From contig QHNH01000017.1 of the NCBI GenBank assembly GCA_003218375.1, positions 98,184 through 162,183 of the forward strand: 64,000 bases of DNA, written 5' to 3'. The notes under the pieces are model-generated. The model was not told the DNA's origin, searched no databases, and was given only the letters and a program-made list of their open reading frames with translations. Source of the stretch: Verrucomicrobiota bacterium (lineage in GTDB: Bacteria > Verrucomicrobiota > Verrucomicrobiia > Chthoniobacterales > UBA10450). A program made the translations under genes and the position numbers. Shown here in pieces: positions 61,518 through 64,000 of this stretch. The number at the start of each line of letters is the position of its first letter. Within the stretch, counting starts at the first letter, position 1.

Positions 61518-64000
61518 ATGCGGATTCGCATTTTTCGTGGTGCCCTGGTGGCAATCGGCCTGGTGGGCGTTCTCGCCCCCGCTCAGGCCGCAACCCTCAC
61601 CGTAAACAGCGCCGCGGACGCCGGGGGGACTTGCCCGGGAGCGACTTGCACACTCCGGCAGGCGATCGCTGCGGCGGCATCCGGCGATACCATCAACTTC
61701 GCCGCGGGTCTGACGACGATCACGCTGACGAGCGACGAGTTATTGATTAACAAGAATCTGACGATCGCCGGCCCCGGCGCGAATTTGTTGAGCGTTCAGC
61801 GCAGTGCCGCCGGCGGCACGCCGGATTTCCGCATCTTCAATATCGCATCCACCAGCATCAACGCCACCTTCTCCGGCTTGACGATTGCCAATGGAAAGAG
61901 TTCCGGCTCCGGCGGCGGCATTTACAACGCCAGCACCAGCACCGTGAATGTCACCAACTGTACGCTCAGCGGGAACCAGGCAAATATCGGCTTCGGCGGT
62001 GGCATCACCCACGACAGCGGTGGCGGTACACTGAATGTCATTAACTGCACGCTCAGCGGGAACACTGCCGGCTTCGCTGGCGGCATTTTCAACAATAGCG
62101 GCACGGTGACTATCACCAACAGCACTATCTCCGGAAACTCGACCAGCAACGACGGTGGTGGAATTTTCAGCAACAGCGGCACCGTGACTATCACCAACAG
62201 CACTATCTCCGGAAACTCTGCAACCGCCGGTGGCAGCAGCTCGGGCGGCGGCGTTTACAACAAACCTGGCGGCGGCAGCACGGTGAATGCGAGGAATACC
62301 GTTATTGCGAAGAACACGGCCACGATCAGCCCTGATTTCAGCGGCACCCTCACCTCGCAGGGTTACAACCTGATTGGTAACACCTCCGGCACGACCATCA
62401 CCGGCACCACCACCGGCAATCAGCTTAACGTCGATCCGAAGCTCGGCCCCTTGCAGAACAACGGAGGACCGACCTTCACTCATGCCTTGCTTTCCGGCAG
62501 CCCCGCTATCGAAGGAGGCGAGTCCAGCGGTGCAAACACCGATCAGCGCGGCTTCACCCGCCCAGTTGACACTCCTGCCATCACTAATGCCACCGGTGGC
62601 GACGGCAGCGACATCGGCGCTTACGAAGTGCAGGCCGACCAACTGCCCGGCTGCGGCAACACGATCGTGACTAACAACAATGACAGCGGGCCAGGCTCCC
62701 TCCGTTTCATCTTCGCCAATGCCTGCAATGGGGAAACGATTACTTTTGCTTCCAGCGTCGTCAGCCCGATCAACCTAACCAGCGGTGAGTTGTTGATTAA
62801 TAAGGCGATGACGATTAGTGGCCCGGGCGCGAATCTGTTAACCGTCCAGCGCGATGCTTCTGCCGGAAGCAATTTCCGCATCTTTCACATCACTTCCGGC
62901 GGCTTCAACTTCATCTCCGGCCTGACGATTGCCAATGGAAACCCGGACGACGTCGGCGGCGGCATTTACAACCAGTTTGGCAGCAGCTTGACGGTCACGG
63001 GCTGCGCCATCTCTGGCAATTTTGCAGGCAGTGTCGGCGGTGGCGGCATTGCTAACATCGGCGCCACCGCGACAGTCATCAACAGCACCATTTCCGGCAA
63101 CTCTACCAGCACTTCCGGCGGCGGAGTGGCTAACGCCTTTGGCACGGTGACGATTACTAACTCTACCATTTCCGGTAACTCTGCCACCGGCAGCGGGACC
63201 GACGGCGGCGGTGGCATCTTCAACGGCACCAGCGGTGGCGTGAACCTCACTAGCAGCACCATCACTAACAACTCTGCCAGCAATTTCGGCGGCTGCGCAG
63301 GTGTTCAAAATCCGAGCGGCGCGGTGAATGCCAGGAACACGATCATTGCCCTGAACACCTCCACCACGGGTTTCGGCTTCCCTGATTTCAAAGGCACGCT
63401 CACCTCGCAGGGCTTCAACTTCATCGGCAATAGCCAAGGCGCGACGATCACGCCTGCGCAGTTTACCGATCAGATCGGCACGGGCGCTTCACCGAAAGAT
63501 CCGCTCCTCGGGCCACTGAAAAACAATGGCGGTTCGACTCAGACGCACGCCCTGCTTTCCGGCAGCACGGCCATAGACAAGGGCGACTCCGGCGGGTCAT
63601 CCACCGATCAACGTGGCTACACCCGACCGGCTGATTTACCCGGCATCACTAACGTCACCGGCGGCGATGCCAGTGACATCGGCGCGTTTGAAGTGCCGGC
63701 CACGGTGCTCGCTAACATTTCAACGCGGTTGCGAGTGGAGACGGGCGACAATGTCCTAATCGGCGGCATTATTGTCACGGGCACGCAGATGAAAAAGATC
63801 ATCGTGCGCGCCATAGGACCTTCATTGCCCCTTGCCGACAAACTGGCGAATCCAATTCTCGAGCTGCACGATTCTTCCGGCGCGCTTCTGGAAGGTAACG
63901 ACAACTGGATTGATAGCCCGAACAAGAAAGCGATCATCGATAGCACCATACCTCCGACGAATGATCTGGAGTCGGCTATTGTGCGCAGTGTGGCGCCTGG
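61518..64000 (+). CDS. Exported beta-helix protein with two anchor-Q modules and twin domain, 3'-partial
   Basis: At least 827 residues from ATG 61518; the frame is open to the window edge. A signal peptide (MRIRIFRGALVAIGLVGVLA, cleavage near AQA) precedes a CSLREA-like motif (LTVNSAADAGGTCPGATCTL). A first beta-helix module ends LQNNGGPTFTHALL and DIGAYEVQ. A second N-terminal-like start (IVTNNNDSGPGSLRFIFANA) and helix module end LKNNGGSTQTHALL and DIGAFEV. The first twin-domain copy starts near residue 729 (VLANISTRLRVETGDNVLIG); the second should lie beyond the window. The double module sets it apart from paralogues A-C. A 78-base direct duplication is visible near 62090-62220. Confidence 0.87.
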   Translation, partial: MRIRIFRGALVAIGLVGVLAPAQAATLTVNSAADAGGTCPGATCTLRQAIAAAASGDTINFAAGLTTITLTSDELLINKNLTIAGPGANLLSVQRSAAGGTPDFRIFNIASTSINATFSGLTIANGKSSGSGGGIYNASTSTVNVTNCTLSGNQANIGFGGGITHDSGGGTLNVINCTLSGNTAGFAGGIFNNSGTVTITNSTISGNSTSNDGGGIFSNSGTVTITNSTISGNSATAGGSSSGGGVYNKPGGGSTVNARNTVIAKNTATISPDFSGTLTSQGYNLIGNTSGTTITGTTTGNQLNVDPKLGPLQNNGGPTFTHALLSGSPAIEGGESSGANTDQRGFTRPVDTPAITNATGGDGSDIGAYEVQADQLPGCGNTIVTNNNDSGPGSLRFIFANACNGETITFASSVVSPINLTSGELLINKAMTISGPGANLLTVQRDASAGSNFRIFHITSGGFNFISGLTIANGNPDDVGGGIYNQFGSSLTVTGCAISGNFAGSVGGGGIANIGATATVINSTISGNSTSTSGGGVANAFGTVTITNSTISGNSATGSGTDGGGGIFNGTSGGVNLTSSTITNNSASNFGGCAGVQNPSGAVNARNTIIALNTSTTGFGFPDFKGTLTSQGFNFIGNSQGATITPAQFTDQIGTGASPKDPLLGPLKNNGGSTQTHALLSGSTAIDKGDSGGSSTDQRGYTRPADLPGITNVTGGDASDIGAFEVPATVLANISTRLRVETGDNVLIGGIIVTGTQMKKIIVRAIGPSLPLADKLANPILELHDSSGALLEGNDNWIDSPNKKAIIDSTIPPTNDLESAIVRSVAP

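Noticed and set aside
61740-63437. Long minus-strand frames (61740-62642, 62838-63437) opposite the fourth beta-helix gene
   Set aside because: They are mirror images of the repetitive Gly/Asn/Thr codons of the beta-helix. The plus frame is open from a signal peptide at 61518 to the window end and has clear family motifs.

Overview
The window reads as a high-GC chromosomal segment of a soil-type member of the Verrucomicrobiota, most likely the Chthoniobacterales/Spartobacteria. This is inference from gene content: paired ECF sigma factors and Ser/Thr kinases, CSLREA-type beta-helix exoproteins, a repeated C-terminal domain that I associate with this group, and many palindromic mini-repeats. 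No rRNA or other phylogenetic marker is present to prove it.

Layout. 1-6.5 kb: the 3' part of a bacterial alpha-2-macroglobulin gene, coupled to pbpC (PBP1C). 6.6-10.3 kb: a DUF4189 protein, a GT-C membrane glycosyltransferase, and on the minus strand a flotillin-like FloA with a small proline-rich membrane protein. 10.4-16.0 kb: arginine cluster argC-J-B-D-F, with a cruciform mini-element between argC and argJ and a small palindrome inside argD. 16-18.6 kb: a GH13 alpha-amylase-family protein and tRNA-Leu(GAG), both minus. 18.7-25.1 kb: an exported propeller protein with twin C-terminal domains, divergent from an ECF sigma factor and a kinase carrying TolB-like and TPR regions. 25.2-33.4 kb: PHP phosphoesterase, lipoprotein, FabZ-like dehydratase, GT2, ChaN-like lipoprotein, two GT-C-like membrane proteins (minus) and rfbB. 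33.7-35.6 kb: a GntR/LacI hybrid regulator, then gene debris: a fibronectin-III tail fused to a 21-bp tandem array. 35.6-41.8 kb: an RHS polymorphic-toxin locus with a low-GC tip, a candidate membrane immunity protein and an orphan RHS-core fragment. 42.2-43.7 kb: a DUF326 four-helix Cys-rich protein and rfbD broken by an in-frame TAG. 43.9-64 kb: a subtilase, a kinase/sigma pair, three tandem CSLREA beta-helix exoproteins, a winged-helix/TolB/TPR regulator, a small exported protein, and a fourth beta-helix protein cut by the window edge.

How they fit together. Six exported proteins share a roughly 120-residue domain, twice in tandem at the C-terminus and ending in Tyr-(Ala/Gly)-Leu-(Asn/Gln) in most. 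Nearly all lie beside a regulator with a long TPR region (two kinase/sigma pairs and one winged-helix protein). This suggests a regulated family of surface or secreted beta-helix, propeller and protease proteins. Three orphan 3' ends of the same domain, a near-identical tract between two paralogues and many composite palindromes show that this part of the genome recombines actively.
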